From Nissolia schottii (lineage: Eukaryota > Streptophyta > Magnoliopsida > Fabales > Fabaceae): 64,000 nucleotides of DNA. The notes beneath the pieces were generated by a model. That model ran no database searches. It was not told the origin of the DNA and saw only the letters and a program-made list of their open reading frames with translations. The stretch is taken from positions 92,083-156,082 of the forward strand of contig QANU01095112.1 of the NCBI GenBank assembly GCA_003254905.1, given 5' to 3'. Shown here piece by piece: positions 8,311 through 19,500 of the stretch. Each line of letters opens with the position of its first letter. Within the stretch, counting starts at the first letter, position 1. Made by a program: the position numbers and the translations under genes.

Positions 8311-11257
8311 TGAAACACCTTAGCTAACTGTTTACCCGTACGCAGTAAACAAAGCTCACTAGGTTGTTTTCTATCTGATCGGAATACCTTAGTCCATTGT
8401 TATCTTTTGAAAATAGTTGTTTACTAAAATAAGGACCGATTTTAAAATTTTCATTTGTATTGAATAATTACTAAAATAGAGTCATGCGTTGGGAAGAAGT
8501 AAATATAACAAAGCGTGTCATAGTATGGTAATCAAGCATCCAATACATCCATTGGTCCATCAAAGCAGTCACATAGTTGTATATACAATAAGTAAGATAT
8601 ACATCACATGTAGATAAACTAAAGTACGGAATACATAATCCAGAGTACATCATATCAAAATACAAGGGCGATGCCCTTGGCAAAAATCCTGAAATCTACT
8701 ATCTCTATCCATCTCCTGTCATAGCCGCTCATAACTCGGCTGGCGGCTCATCAGCATCCTCAAAATAGGACTCGTCATCAGTACCTGAAGTCATAAAGCA
8801 GTAGGGATGAGAACGGTAGGTTCTCAGTGGAAATAACTTTAGTTCCTGAGTCTCGTATCAGATTATGTCGGACTTCAGGCTGCTCAGAGATCTCTAATGT
8901 GAACATACATACTAAATATCCTACCATTTATTAGCTGGCCTATCTGAACGGTTTTATCTACATTACTATGTGATATGGGGACTACTTTTACTTACTACGT
9001 TCTCGTGCTAATTAACATTTTGTGAATATACATAGCTATCTCGAGCGTGCTCTTGACAGTATGGACATAACAGCAGAACTATACATCCAGAATAATCAGA
9101 ATGCCTAACAGAATACCTTCAAAATACATTCAGTATAACAGAATCATCAGAGTATAACAAAATCATCAGAATAACTATAGCTGTATCATCAAAATATATC
9201 TAGCAGAGTCATCAGCATGAACATGACAGAATCATCGGAATAAACATGCCTAACGGACTGTACATGTGCATAACACACTATGACAGCATAAACCTGCATA
9301 ACAGCATAATCTGCTTTGGAATATTTGTTATTCCCACCATAGTAATGCCCTCTGTTGACATTAGTATGATGGAATAACCTCGCACCCTCAGTGTAGGCCG
9401 ACACTGTCTAGACCTTCTTGCGGTGGGCTTCCACCTGTCGTGTGCCCCCTCGGGACCCTTTGATAGTGGGCGGATATTGTACCCCTACCTAGGCTTGCCC
9501 CCTTTCGACAATGCAAAGGCGTGGTAACCGCACACCTCCCGGTATGCCATATCGACACCACCTGTGGCGAGCTTCCACATTCAGGATGCCTTGACCTCCT
9601 GAAGTGGGATCATGGTTGGCCTTAGTGATCACAGCCTCAGAATTATCAGCATGTGGCATTTAGCCTGTTTAGCATGGGGCATTGAGCCCTTTTCAGCATT
9701 GGGCATTGGCCCTGTTCAGCATTGGGCATGGGCCCTTTTCAACATTTCAGCATTTCAGCATTTCTGTACCTGAAGCATGGCATACTTGTTTCCTATGGTT
9801 CATTTCAGAATCTTTACTTATCTCAGAGTTATTTCTAGTTCTTTAAGCTAGGTTCATCATGGATGCATGAAATGCTACGGATTTTGTTATAGAATACATG
9901 TAATATACATATTCAAAGTATTCTCTTGACATACAGCATATACTTCATATAATTCAGTTATCAATCACAAATATAGCATTTAATACTGGATTATATGCCT
10001 CAAGAAGGATCCACAAGACTTCCTGGCCTCAAGCCGCTCAGCGAAAACCTGAGGTTCGCTCAGCGGTTTAGACCCCCTCGCCCAGCGTTTAACATGGATT
10101 CGCTCAGCGATAGGGGTCTTATCGCTCAGCGGTAATGACCCTTTCGCTCAGCGACTGCTACCTTCTTGAATCCTCGCCACCGCCTTATAAAAATATCTTT
10201 TCGGACTTTCCACGTAGGTTCCAGCTTGCTCAGCGGCCCCTGTGCGAGACATGGAAACCGAATTCCTCATCTCTTCCATTTTCTTCCCTTAGCTTCCATG
10301 GAACCCTACATGAGTTTCACACATAATCCAAGCACAATAATCCTATCTAATCCAGGTCACAAGACCCTTCAGAATTATCTTCCTAAGTCCTAGCATCATT
10401 TCTAGCATATATGGTTACTTATTCAAGAATCACACACATACACATATAATTCACATAACAATCATTCACCATCAAAGAGGTGAGGAACTAGAGTTACCCA
10501 CTTCCTAAAGAGCTTGTTGATGATGGAAAAGAATGAACTTGAAGCTTGGTTGCTTGAGTTTTTGCTAAGAAGTGATGGAAGCTTAGGTTATGGAATTTAG
10601 AGTTATGGGAACCTTGGTTTCTTTTCCTCCAAGTGAAGAGAACTCCTAGCCTTGATGCTAGCTTGCCTTCTTGATGGATTTAAGAGTGATTGATGATGAT
10701 GAAAGGCAAAGGATGATGGTTGAACTTTGGGTGGAGCTTTGGAACTTAGCTTATGGCATAGAAGAAGATGAATTTTGGTTTGAGTGTGTTTTGTGTGTGT
10801 GCTTCGGGTGTGTGTGTGTGTTTTCGTGGGGGAGAAGGTGTCGTGGGTCTTTAGGGTCCTTTGGCCATCCATCCCAAAGTCTATTTCTCTCGGTATGTTT
10901 TCGGTCATGTTCGCTCATTAACTATTTATGTACAGAAGTCCTAAAATTATTTCGGACATACCATTGTGACCCGTTAATTTTAATTATTAATATTTAACTC
11001 TTAGTTGCAATATTCTTGAATTTATTTTCATATGAATATATTTTACAGACTCTTGTGAGTCGTGATTAAATTCTAAAAATAACCTAATATCGACCTGAAC
11101 GTCACCGGACGTCACGAGATCGTCAAATTATGATTTTTAACTAACATTACAGGAATAGAATTAATATTTGAATTTTACTTCATTTTTATCTTATCTTTTC
11201 CTTATTATTATATTTATTATGCGACATATTAATGAAGGGAAAAGTTAGGTTGTTACA
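8311..11257 (-). mobile_element. Complete solo LTR, 2947 bp, target duplication CATAA
   Basis: On the minus strand the LTR begins TGTAACAACCTAAC (11257) and ends AGGTGTTTCA (8311; the usual TGTTACA end carries one change). It is flanked by perfect 5-bp repeats CATAA at 8306-8310 and 11258-11262. The paralogous segment at 14987-14991 has a single CATAA with no insertion, which proves the boundaries. It contains no PBS, gag-pol or second LTR, so it is a solo LTR left by LTR-LTR recombination or a single-LTR relic. Inside are the conserved block 'ACCCACTTCCTAAAGAGC' (about 10496-10513) and a GCTCAGCG-rich minisatellite. Small open frames inside it are not genes. Confidence 0.9.
10033..10155 (-). 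repeat. GCTCAGCG minisatellite inside the solo LTR
   Basis: The motif CGCTCAGCG or a one-base variant recurs about six times at irregular 12-35 bp spacing ('CCGCTCAGCGAAAAC', 'TTCGCTCAGCGGTTT', 'TCGCTCAGCGATAGG', and so on). Related motifs occupy the equivalent LTR position at 62600-62695 and 49190-49330, so this is a variable-sequence array carried by the LTR family. Confidence 0.8.
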
Positions 11258-11262
11258 CATAA

Positions 11263-11523
11263 CACCCACAATTAAATAATAATTCATTATAGAATAAAAA
11301 AAATCAGCATAAAAAAAGAGAATAACTCATTTGAAAAACCAATCATTTTGCTCCACCTGCACGTCATTCCAATTGCTATATCTAGTGAAATGATATAGCT
11401 TGGCTATGTTCACTGACAAATCTCATTTTGAACTCGGTGGCAAGGACGCAAATTCGATGCGTGGGCCCAGATACGAAAAGGGGACACGAAATATCGGTGG
11501 TTTACGATGGGTGAGGCGATGGT
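11263..11523 (-). mobile_element. Right part of the interrupted Ty3/gypsy-type LTR/leader, copy 1
   Basis: This continues the element interrupted by the solo LTR. It matches 14992-15256 closely ('ACGTCATTCCAATTGCTATA' is shared) up to 'GGCGATGGTA', where the two copies part: here the sequence changes to TAGTCGTATCCACAGAG, whereas the other copy runs into the glucanase upstream region. Confidence 0.7.
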
Positions 11524-11899
11524 ATAGTCGTATCCACAGAGAGTTGCACAAATACCGTTCTTGCATTCGTTAATTAAGCAAGGAAGTGAAGGATTGATAG
11601 TTTGATTTTAGATAAATAAATAAACAAAGTAGAAAGATAAATAGGCAACAAATCAGAGGTAGATCAGGAAGCTTGTTAGGAATTAAATCCTACTATAGTT
11701 TCATGTACCCATTTACTCAATACATCAAAATTATCATTTCTTGTTTTGCTCGCCACCATTTCTTAACTTGTTCATCTCTCTCGAGCATGAAAAGATCATT
11801 AGGATTCCTTTATTATGCTGTCAATTTCTTGCACAAACTTAACAAAGTAAACCAACGTTATTCCAGATCCACTAGCCGGCAAGAAAGGCAAGCTGAACC
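11524..11899. other. Unassigned repeat-like stretch
   Basis: It begins 'TAGTCGTATCCACAGAGAG', a phrase that looks like internal retrotransposon leader sequence. There is no usable protein frame; the 87-codon frame at 11673-11936 has no domain. I cannot assign it further. Confidence 0.4.
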
Positions 11900-12902
11900 C
11901 TGGGATTATCTCGTCCCTAGCATAAGGACGGGGTAGGATCCCCTCGTCATCCCTAGCATGAGGATGGACTCTCCTATTGTGAGCTACTCAAGTTAAGCGC
12001 TGCCTGGTCCTCACGATACTGAGACAAAAATGAAGCTTGTGGCGGTAGGCCACCGCTACGGGGGGGTTGAGCTTGAGTATGTACTCTAAGTGATATACAA
12101 CTGTACATAAGGGGATGTGTGTGGAAGCTTATAATTAAAATGGGCACAGTTAGAAGTGGACGCACATTGAAGATTATTATGTGATTATGTGAATTATGTG
12201 ATTATATGTGACTTAGGAAGTAAAGTAGAGAACAGATGACTTAGTTAATGAAGAATAGGTTCCCCAGTCACATAGATAATTTAGATAAAGCTACTCAGGT
12301 TTAGCATGAATATTAATAAATAGTAGGAATATAGTATAACTGCAACACCTAGAAAACCCTGAGTGGCCTGAAGTGTGAATGAGGATAAGAAATCCCCTAA
12401 TCCCTAAGGTTTCCCACTGAGAGTGCTATGTTCTCACCCCACTCATCCATGACTTCAGGATTCGACAAGGGACAAGGAGAGGAGCTATATGAGGAAGAAC
12501 CCTCCCAAGGGAGGATGGCTGAAGACTAGACGATTAGCTGGTAGATTATATATGTGTACTTGTACTTCTATGTGATATTTGAGCTTAATACTTATAATAC
12601 TAATTTTGTATTTGCTTATGAATGTATGAAGGACCATTTTTTGTTATCTTGACATGTATTAATTATATCTTTATTTATAGTTAAGCATGCTATGTTTCCG
12701 CTCGCAATATATGCTCTAACGCGACAAGGCTCCTAATTTACTCTATGTAACGTACAAGAAAAATTTTAATTTGGTCCATATTTTGGGTAACAATATTTTT
12801 AAAGTATAAACAAGACTAAGTATTATCCCCACGAAAGCAGATAATAACTTAGTCAGCAAGTTTACGACTTAAGCGTAGGTTAGCTAGCTAGGGTGTTATA
12901 AG
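11900..12902 (+). mobile_element. 3' half of a long LTR (TGTAACA family), plus strand
   Basis: Blocks in order match the 3' half of the LTRs at 45051-47609 and 61998 onward: 'AAGCGCTGCCTGGTCCTCA', 'TAGATAAAGCTACTCAGG', 'TTTCCCACTGAGAGTGC', and the terminal 'CTAGCTAGGGTGTTATA'. The 5' half is absent. Immediately after its 3' end the sequence becomes the 5' half of the same LTR family in the opposite orientation. Confidence 0.8.
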
Positions 12903-12903
12903 A

Positions 12904-13555
12904 GGCATGTTCGTAGACGTGCTAAGAGAGGGGATAATCCTAATTACATAACTATGTACTTTGAGGCATACTAGACTATCTGGGGTCGGGGCCTCTTAAG
13001 ATATTATTATTTCCCTAAAGTTCAGTTATGATCTTTTAAGACATTAGGTGATAACTTCTAGTTATCTACAATCATCCTAAGCCTTAATGACAATCGAGTC
13101 CTCAGGATGCATACTATTATGAGTACAACACATGATTACATGGTTATTTCAAACTTTAAAATTATTATTATTGCTTTATTGAAAATATCACGAAATGATG
13201 GTTAATAATTTAATGTACTATATTAATATATCAAATTATACTAACAGTAGCTATAGTATCATAGCAAATGATTTAGTATACTACTTTGATATGACATCAT
13301 AAATTACATTTAAATATTTCTCTATCTTGCAAATAATTCCAAATGTTTTAATATATAGATAAATATGTTAATAAAATATAAGTAAGAATTAAGGACTAGA
13401 AAATATATAGCATAAAAACGTTAGCATTATAACATAATAAGCAACGATAGTAAAAATACTAAACGGTAGAAACAACATAGACTAATTGTCTTGAATAATA
13501 AAACAACATTTAATTATATTTTACATTATAACATCATCTTTATTTAAAACATATG

Positions 13556-13588
<33 letters not shown>

Positions 13589-14524
13589 TAAACTTACAGT
13601 TTAAATCAAAGCTAACTATACAACCACTTTACCTATACAGTTTCAACCAGTACGGTTATATTTTTCTAACTTCAAAATTACACAAAATCATTCATACATC
13701 AGACTAAGCATATTTTCTACAAAAAATCTATTACGTTATATTTTCACATAAACACATATAAAACATCATAGAAAACCACATAGACAGTAGGTCTAAGATT
13801 ACCCACTTCCTAAGCTCCTTCTGAATTGGTAAAAGTGATGAAAAAATTATCCTCTTCACGTTGATATGCTCTTCCTATTTTTTTTGAGTCCTGCAGCGTA
13901 ACCGCAGTGTGCACAACCGGAACTGAAAACTTATGAAAACTGAAGAATTTTAAGGATGGATTTGGAGACAGTGAAGCCTCGGAGGCTTGGCTATTTATAG
14001 CCAAAATTTTAGCCAAAGAAAAATGGAAAAAGAAAAAGAAAATGAGAAAGGAGATAATGTTGCATTAAATGCATTAAATGCATTCATTCATCCCCCTGCA
14101 GACCATCTCGTCGTCAATTTGCCAGTGCCCTGTCCTGTTCTCTCTTTGATCATATTTGATCGCGTTTGGTCATTAATCGCTCGTGTACGGATATCCTAAA
14201 AATATTCTGAACACATATCCACAATTTACTAATTTTCTTGGTCGTAATGGTATGTCAGGTTAAGGTATTTGTGAACATATCTCTGTGAGTGTATATTTTT
14301 CGGATACCTTCGGGACCTGACGGAATTTCAGTGCTGACCGAAAATAATTCCGACACTCGCGCAATTTTTGTGAGCTTTCAAAACCATTATTTTGACTGGT
14401 ATTTTGGATTTAAGAAACCTTTATAATTAATTTTCAGTCTAAATAACCATCTTGTGACCACTTTAATTACGCGAAATTATCAATTATGCGAAACCTTTGT
14501 AAGGAGAGAATTTGGGATGTCACA
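12904..14524 (-). mobile_element. 5' part of a long LTR (TGTAACA family), minus strand
   Basis: On the minus strand the LTR starts at 14524 with TGTGACATCCCAAATTCT. It passes a TATA-like 'GCTATAAATAGCC' (about 13989-14001), the conserved 'GCTTAGGAAGTGGGTAA' block (about 13800-13816) and 'CTACTGTCTATGTGG', and stops at about 12904, where plus-oriented LTR 3'-end sequence is joined. A (TA)n(CA)n microsatellite lies at about 13559-13588. The 68-codon frames around 13810-14199 are not supported as genes. Confidence 0.8.
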
Positions 14525-15256
14525 TAGTGTGTGTTGGTGGGGTTAGTGTATCACCGTCATTGTGGTCGTTGGTTACCATAATCCCCACAGACGGTGCCAA
14601 TTTACCAAGCAGGTACCGAAATGTCCCTATGACAGTGATGTTGGCTCGATCCTTGGAGGTTTGGCCTGATAATGTGGCTACCTCAAGTCAATAAGGGTTT
14701 AATTAGGATTAAGAATGTTCAAAAATAGGTTCGACAACATACCTAGTGTCTTGAGCTATTTATCCCCTTTTTCGAGGGTGGGGGCAGGGGCAAAGGGTGA
14801 GGGTTACCCTAATCGGGCAAGAAGCTTCCTTGGATGGGTCTCACCATCTAAAGGGCTGAGTTGACTCTCTTGCAGTGCCAACCCATAATGTAATTCTTGG
14901 ACCTTGTCATGTTGACCTACTCAAACCCATTAGTAGGTAACCCGCAAGGCCCGCCTTATAGATCCGTCATGTCTGCGACGAATGTCCATAACACCCACAA
15001 TTAAATAATAATTCATTATAGAATAAAAAAAAATCAGCATAAAAAAAGAGAATAACTCATTTGAAAAACCAATCATTTTGCTCCACCTGCACGTCATTCC
15101 AATTGCTATATCTAGTGAAATGAAGTAGCTTGGCTATGTTCACGGACAAATCTCGTTTTGAACTCGGTGACAAGGACGCAAATTCGACGCGAGGGCCCAG
15201 ATACGAAAAAGGGGACACGAAATATCGATGGTTCACGATGGGTGAGGCGATGGTAA
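14525..15256 (-). mobile_element. LTR, primer-binding site and gag start of a Ty3/gypsy-type element (copy 2, unoccupied CATAA site)
   Basis: This is the second copy of the sequence at 7827-8310 plus 11263-11523, with the same PBS-like 'TTGGCACCGTCTGTGGGG' (about 14584-14601, minus) and the same gag start cut at the same base by an LTR fragment. It has no insertion at 14987-14991 (CATAA), so it records the state before the solo LTR arrived in copy 1. The two copies look about 95% identical by eye. Confidence 0.7.
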
Positions 15257-16399
15257 TGCGATTTTGGCATGAACCTCGACAGAGGCGTAAATGGAGGACA
15301 TGATTCTTGTGCGAAGGAAGAGGGAGGGGGGCAGAGAGATGAAGAGGTACAGAAAGCATAGAAGGAAGAGGGAACAACGATGAAGGGAACAATTACAATA
15401 TAATCCTTATGGATCATGATAAGCCCAATTCTTTTTAACTCGGTGCGTAATGCACCAAATTTTCAAGGTGCGTTCAAGGTGCAAAACACACGCACACAGA
15501 AAACATTGCTACTATGAGTCATGCGCTAAGAATCAGGTCCTTTTCCATAACAATTGCTAAATGTAGTTTCGCCTCTGTGTAATGTTTGCTGGCGAAGCAT
15601 CAAGCAATTAATTATTCGAACCAATTGAAAAAAACCCTATTGAAATCTTCACTAAAGCTTCAAATGCCAAGTCCTTGTTACATAATCTCTCGATGTTGAG
15701 TTTGAAGTGCGACATAATTTTTCTTTTTGGAGCGCTACATAGAATAGGAGAATAGGAAGTTGAGAAAACAAAATAAAGGAGAAGGAACAAGAGGAAACAG
15801 GTAGATAAGATTAAATTAAACCCATGACATTAAGCACAGTAAAAAATGACCGTTTATATTTGTTTTAAGGGACAAAGATTGCTTGTTAGGAATGCCTTTC
15901 TACAATGTGGCAATACCTTCTCCATCGAAGCAAGGAAAGATTATTCCCCGATCTATCCAACTTAAAGCAACATTTTCCTCTTTTTTTTCTTTGGTTACAG
16001 TCTTTCGTTAAGCATTATATAATAGAAGTTAAGACCCGAAGAGCAAATGACTTTATAACATATTTTAGTTTCCAATTCCAATATTAACTGTCAGTTTCAT
16101 TGCAGTTAAAATTTTTTCGGGCAATATCGCATAGCTTCATATATTTACTTTTTATACTCAACAATGATAAAAGTCATGATATTCATGCAATTAAAATACG
16201 AGGAGATTCAAAGCAAAAGGAGAAGACGCAATGGCCCATGCGGGCAATTAATTATTCAAGCGCACACAAAAAGTTCTCTCACCTCGCAGAAACCATGGCA
16301 GCAAGAACTCGCCCGATCAGAAAGCAAGGCATCTCAAGGTTACTTCTTCATAAACAACTCCCCTCAATTCACCTTTTATCAACAGCCAACAGGGCAGCC
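15257..16399 (+). other. Region upstream of the glucanase gene
   Basis: This 1.1-kb stretch separates the transposon cluster from the glucanase start codon. The two overlapping minus-strand frames at 15057-15417 are in repeat-derived sequence and show no domain. An upstream open frame at 16100-16522 overlaps the first exon in another frame and is not a gene. It should contain the promoter. 'TATATTTACTTTTTATA' at about 16138-16157 is AT-rich and could include a TATA box, but I cannot pick one with confidence. Confidence 0.45.
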
Positions 16400-17810
16400 A
16401 TGGAGAAAATGGCGGTTATATCCTTGGCTTCAATACTACTACATGGAATTTTGGTCCTCCTTGCATCGTCTCGTATCCAAGGTAAGTCTACCATTTTGAT
16501 TTTATCCATTCTACAGCTTTAGTGCCGCAGCCTCGAGAGTACAATTTATCTATGTTCTAATGCATTACTCCACCGGTGTAACCCTAATTTTGTCATAAAT
16601 AGGCTTAAACTTATCGTACCTAATACTGATTTGAAGAATAGAATCCTTAATTGTCTTTTCTTTGGCTATCTTCTTCGATCATCATCTCTGACTGATCATG
16701 AAATCTCACAAAATCCCTCTTTTAAAATCCCACACAGGAATGCGAGGGATCGGAGTCAATTACGGCACTGTAGCAGACAACCTTCCTCCGCCGGCTCAAG
16801 TGGCAAGATTCCTCTCACAATCCACCATCATTAACCGGGTGAGGCTCTTCGACGCCGACCCGGAAATCCTAACCGCCTTCGCCGGCACCGGGATAGAGAT
16901 CACCATAACCGTCCCTAACGACCAAATCCCCCAAATAACTAACTTAAGCTTTGCCCAGCAATGGGTCAACACCAATGTCCAACCTTTCATCCCCGCCACC
17001 AGCTTGGTCAGAATCCTGGTGGGCAACGAGGTCCTGTCCACCGCCAACAGGCTCCTCATCAGCAACCTCGTCCCCGCAATGCAAACCCTCCACATGGCCC
17101 TCGTGGAAGCTTCATTAGACAACCGCATAAAAGTGTCCACGCCACACGCTCTGGGCATTTTGTCCAGCTCTATCCCACCATCCAGTGGCAAGTTTAGGCA
17201 AGGCTATGACATCCATGTACTCAAACCAATGCTTAGCTTTCTCCAAGATTCCAACGCGCCCTTCATGGTTAACCCGTACCCGTTCTTCGGCTGCTCCTCC
17301 GACACCCTCGATTACGCGCTCTTCCTCCCGAATTCGGGAATGTTCGATGGCAACACCAATCTCCAATACACAAACATGTTAGATGCGCAGCTCGACGCCG
17401 TTTACTCCGCCATGAAGGCTCTGGGGTTCGAGGGAGTCGAGATCGTCATCGCCGAGACGGGGTGGCCCTCGGCGGGCGACCCGGACCAGGTCGGCGTGGA
17501 CCCCATGAGCGCCTCCGAGTACAACGGGAATCTCATACGCCACGTCACCTCCGGGGCCGGGACGCCCCTCATGCCCAACCGGACTTTCGAGACCTACATC
17601 TTCGCCCTGTTTGACGAGGACCTGAAGCCCGGCCCCACGTGCGAGAGGAACTTCGGGCTCTTCTGGCCCAACATGACTCCCGTGTATGACGCCCAGATAA
17701 TGAGGAAAGCTTCTTCTTCTTCCGCGGCTGCTGCCGTCGGTTACAACCGCCCTAGAGCGTTCCTTTTAATTGCGGCGGTCTTGGGCTTCGTGATTGTTTC
17801 GCGGGCTTGA
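16400..17810 (+). CDS. Glucan endo-1,3-beta-glucosidase (GH17), GPI-anchored type
   Basis: Two exons, 16400-16481 and 16738-17810, joined by a GT-AG intron (GTAAGT...CACACAG), encode 384 residues. The enzyme hydrolyses beta-1,3-glucan (callose) in the wall or at plasmodesmata. Residues 1-27 form a hydrophobic signal peptide (MEKMAVISLASILLHGILVL). The GH17 TIM barrel starts at about residue 31 with IGVNYGTVADNLPPP, a family hallmark. The proton donor is expected at E125 in RILVGNEVL and the nucleophile at E267 in VIAETGWPSAG; YIFALFDEDLKPGP near 314-327 is also conserved. There is no C-terminal X8/CBM43 module. The protein ends in an Ala/Ser-rich stretch and a hydrophobic tail (FLLIAAVLGFVIV, 369-381), as in GPI-anchored members. 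The ATG at 16400 is chosen because it gives a secretion signal and the phase closes exactly over the intron. The coding part is markedly GC-richer than its surroundings. No break or missing catalytic residue is seen. Confidence 0.95.
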
Positions 17811-17969
17811 AGTTTTGGCGCCCTCAACTCTTCAGTTCAAGAGGTGTCTGTTAACCAGCAATTGGCTGATCCAGAACCGTTTCAATGAAAGTACTGTTCC
17901 CGATGTTTTCGGTTAGTTACGTTGCGGTTGGATTCTAGTGGAGGCAGGAGGGATCGCCGTGCCGCTGGA

Positions 17970-18360
17970 ATTGGACGGGCCCCACCCTGTGATTGGGTCA
18001 AACTCAACACCGATGGCGCGGCCATGGGAGATGGGTGTTGGTTGCAACAAAAGGATTGGCAGGTGCTTGGGCGATTTCTAATGGCCTGCAAATAACCCTG
18101 GGATTTAGGGTTCAAAAGAGTGATTCTCGAGAGTGATTTGAAGGCGGTTCTTAGCCGCCGCTCGTTATGGAGGGCTCTCAACAAGAATCAAGGGACTGCT
18201 AAGCAGAAAGTGGCATGGTCAAAGTGCGGCACACATTCAGAGAAGGCAACTCAGCAGTGAACAAGTTGGTCAACTCAAGCTTTTCAATATTTTATATGGA
18301 ACTCTCACCCTGAGAACCTCATGGAAGTCCCCCCCGCGCCTCTGTTGGATTTGGTTTAGT
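17970..18360 (+). pseudogene. LINE-type RNase H (RVT_3-like) remnant
   Basis: In shifting frames the plus strand reads DWVKLNTDGAAMG, then AWAISNGLQITLGF, FKRVILESDLKAVL and VRHTFREGNSAVNKLVNSS. These are the ordered motifs of the plant reverse-transcriptase-associated RNase H domain (WVKLNTDGA..., ...VESD...A, ...V.REGN..AD.LA). At least three frame changes and a stop make it non-functional. It begins only about 160 bp after the glucanase stop codon, so the glucanase 3' UTR and this LINE remnant may overlap. Confidence 0.8.
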
Positions 18361-19500
18361 TACTCTTTGGGTCTTTGCCCTCTCATGTAAACAAACAAAA
18401 TAAAAAAATAAAAATAAAAAAATAGGTGAACTTTGATTGAAACCCGTGTGTCACGCAAACAAATAAAATGAATAGAAATTCTTACGTGCGCGGTGAGTAA
18501 GAGAAATTCTTTTGCTCTCGTCCATTTATTATATGAGACATTAATAAATGTGATCATCTTTATCTTTTAAATCATCAACATTTATTGAGATGTTAAATAT
18601 TAAATGGATAAAAGTAATAAATTTTTCTTGCTCGAGGAGCAATTAGGGATTTCTCTAAAATGAATGTTTTTGTTTGTAGTTAAAGACGAGAAAAATAATA
18701 TTTACGGTACCAATGCACGAATAAGTTAATAAGTGGGAATAATTACATTAACCTCTCTTAAGATATATTGGTATTACATGTGCCTCTCCTATAGTTTGCA
18801 AATTTACACATACCCCCTTAATTTATTCAAGACTATTACAATAACCTCCTCCCTTAACTTAAAATCTTAAATTTTCAAATACGTAATCTTAATATTTTAC
18901 CCTTGATAAATTATTTCATTTCTTTTCTACCCTAAAATCTATTTCCCCTTCCTTCCCCACCAATACTGCGGCAACGAGGATGAGGATAGTCTAGAAACAA
19001 CAATAGCAATAATTGAGCCTCTTGGGCGACAATTGCTGCTGGTGGTAGTGAGATTGGGGATAGTAGATTTGGCAGCTCATAATTAATGCTCACTAGTTGT
19101 CACGTTTTAACTTAACCTTACTTTTATACTTACCTTGTTAAATACTTATTTGGAAAATATGGGGTTAATTTTGAACTTTTGCAAAAATTCATTTTTGAAG
19201 ATGTGAGACATGCATTGCAGAGTCATTGACAAGAGATAAGTCGAGAGACCACATAAGGGCACAGATCAACATACATGCCGTACTACTCCACTTTTTTGTT
19301 GTTCTAAGCATTGTCTTAGAATACCGTATGTCAAGTTTGACATGTATTATTAATTATATAGTTGTTGAACCATACAATCACAATGTGTCATTTTATTGCA
19401 TTTATGTTTATTTTAATATTAAGTGTTAGGTGGACACTAGAATAGTTAAGTTGTTGTCTAGTATTAGCTTGTTAGTTCAGCATTCCGTCAATCAACCGTC
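18361..19500. other. Intergenic, no gene seen
   Basis: AT-rich sequence. The segment about 18750-18960 has the feel of a fold-back or MULE-type terminus (alternating 'CTCTTAAGATATATTGG' and 'CCCCTTAATTTATTCAAG'), but I did not find its partner arm. The open frames at 18360-18557 and 19226-19429 carry no recognisable domain. Confidence 0.4.

Noticed and set aside
10033-10155. CRISPR-like array of GCTCAGCG repeats
   Set aside because: Repeats are only 8-9 bp with irregular spacing in a plant LTR; a minisatellite explains it.
15057-15417. Two minus-strand frames of 101 and 111 codons upstream of the glucanase
   Set aside because: They lie mostly in the duplicated retroelement LTR/leader; the left half recurs at 11330-11523 and no protein family is recognised.
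16100-16522. 140-codon frame overlapping the first glucanase exon
   Set aside because: It is in a different frame from the exon, has no domain, and would leave the signal peptide and GH17 barrel unconnected.
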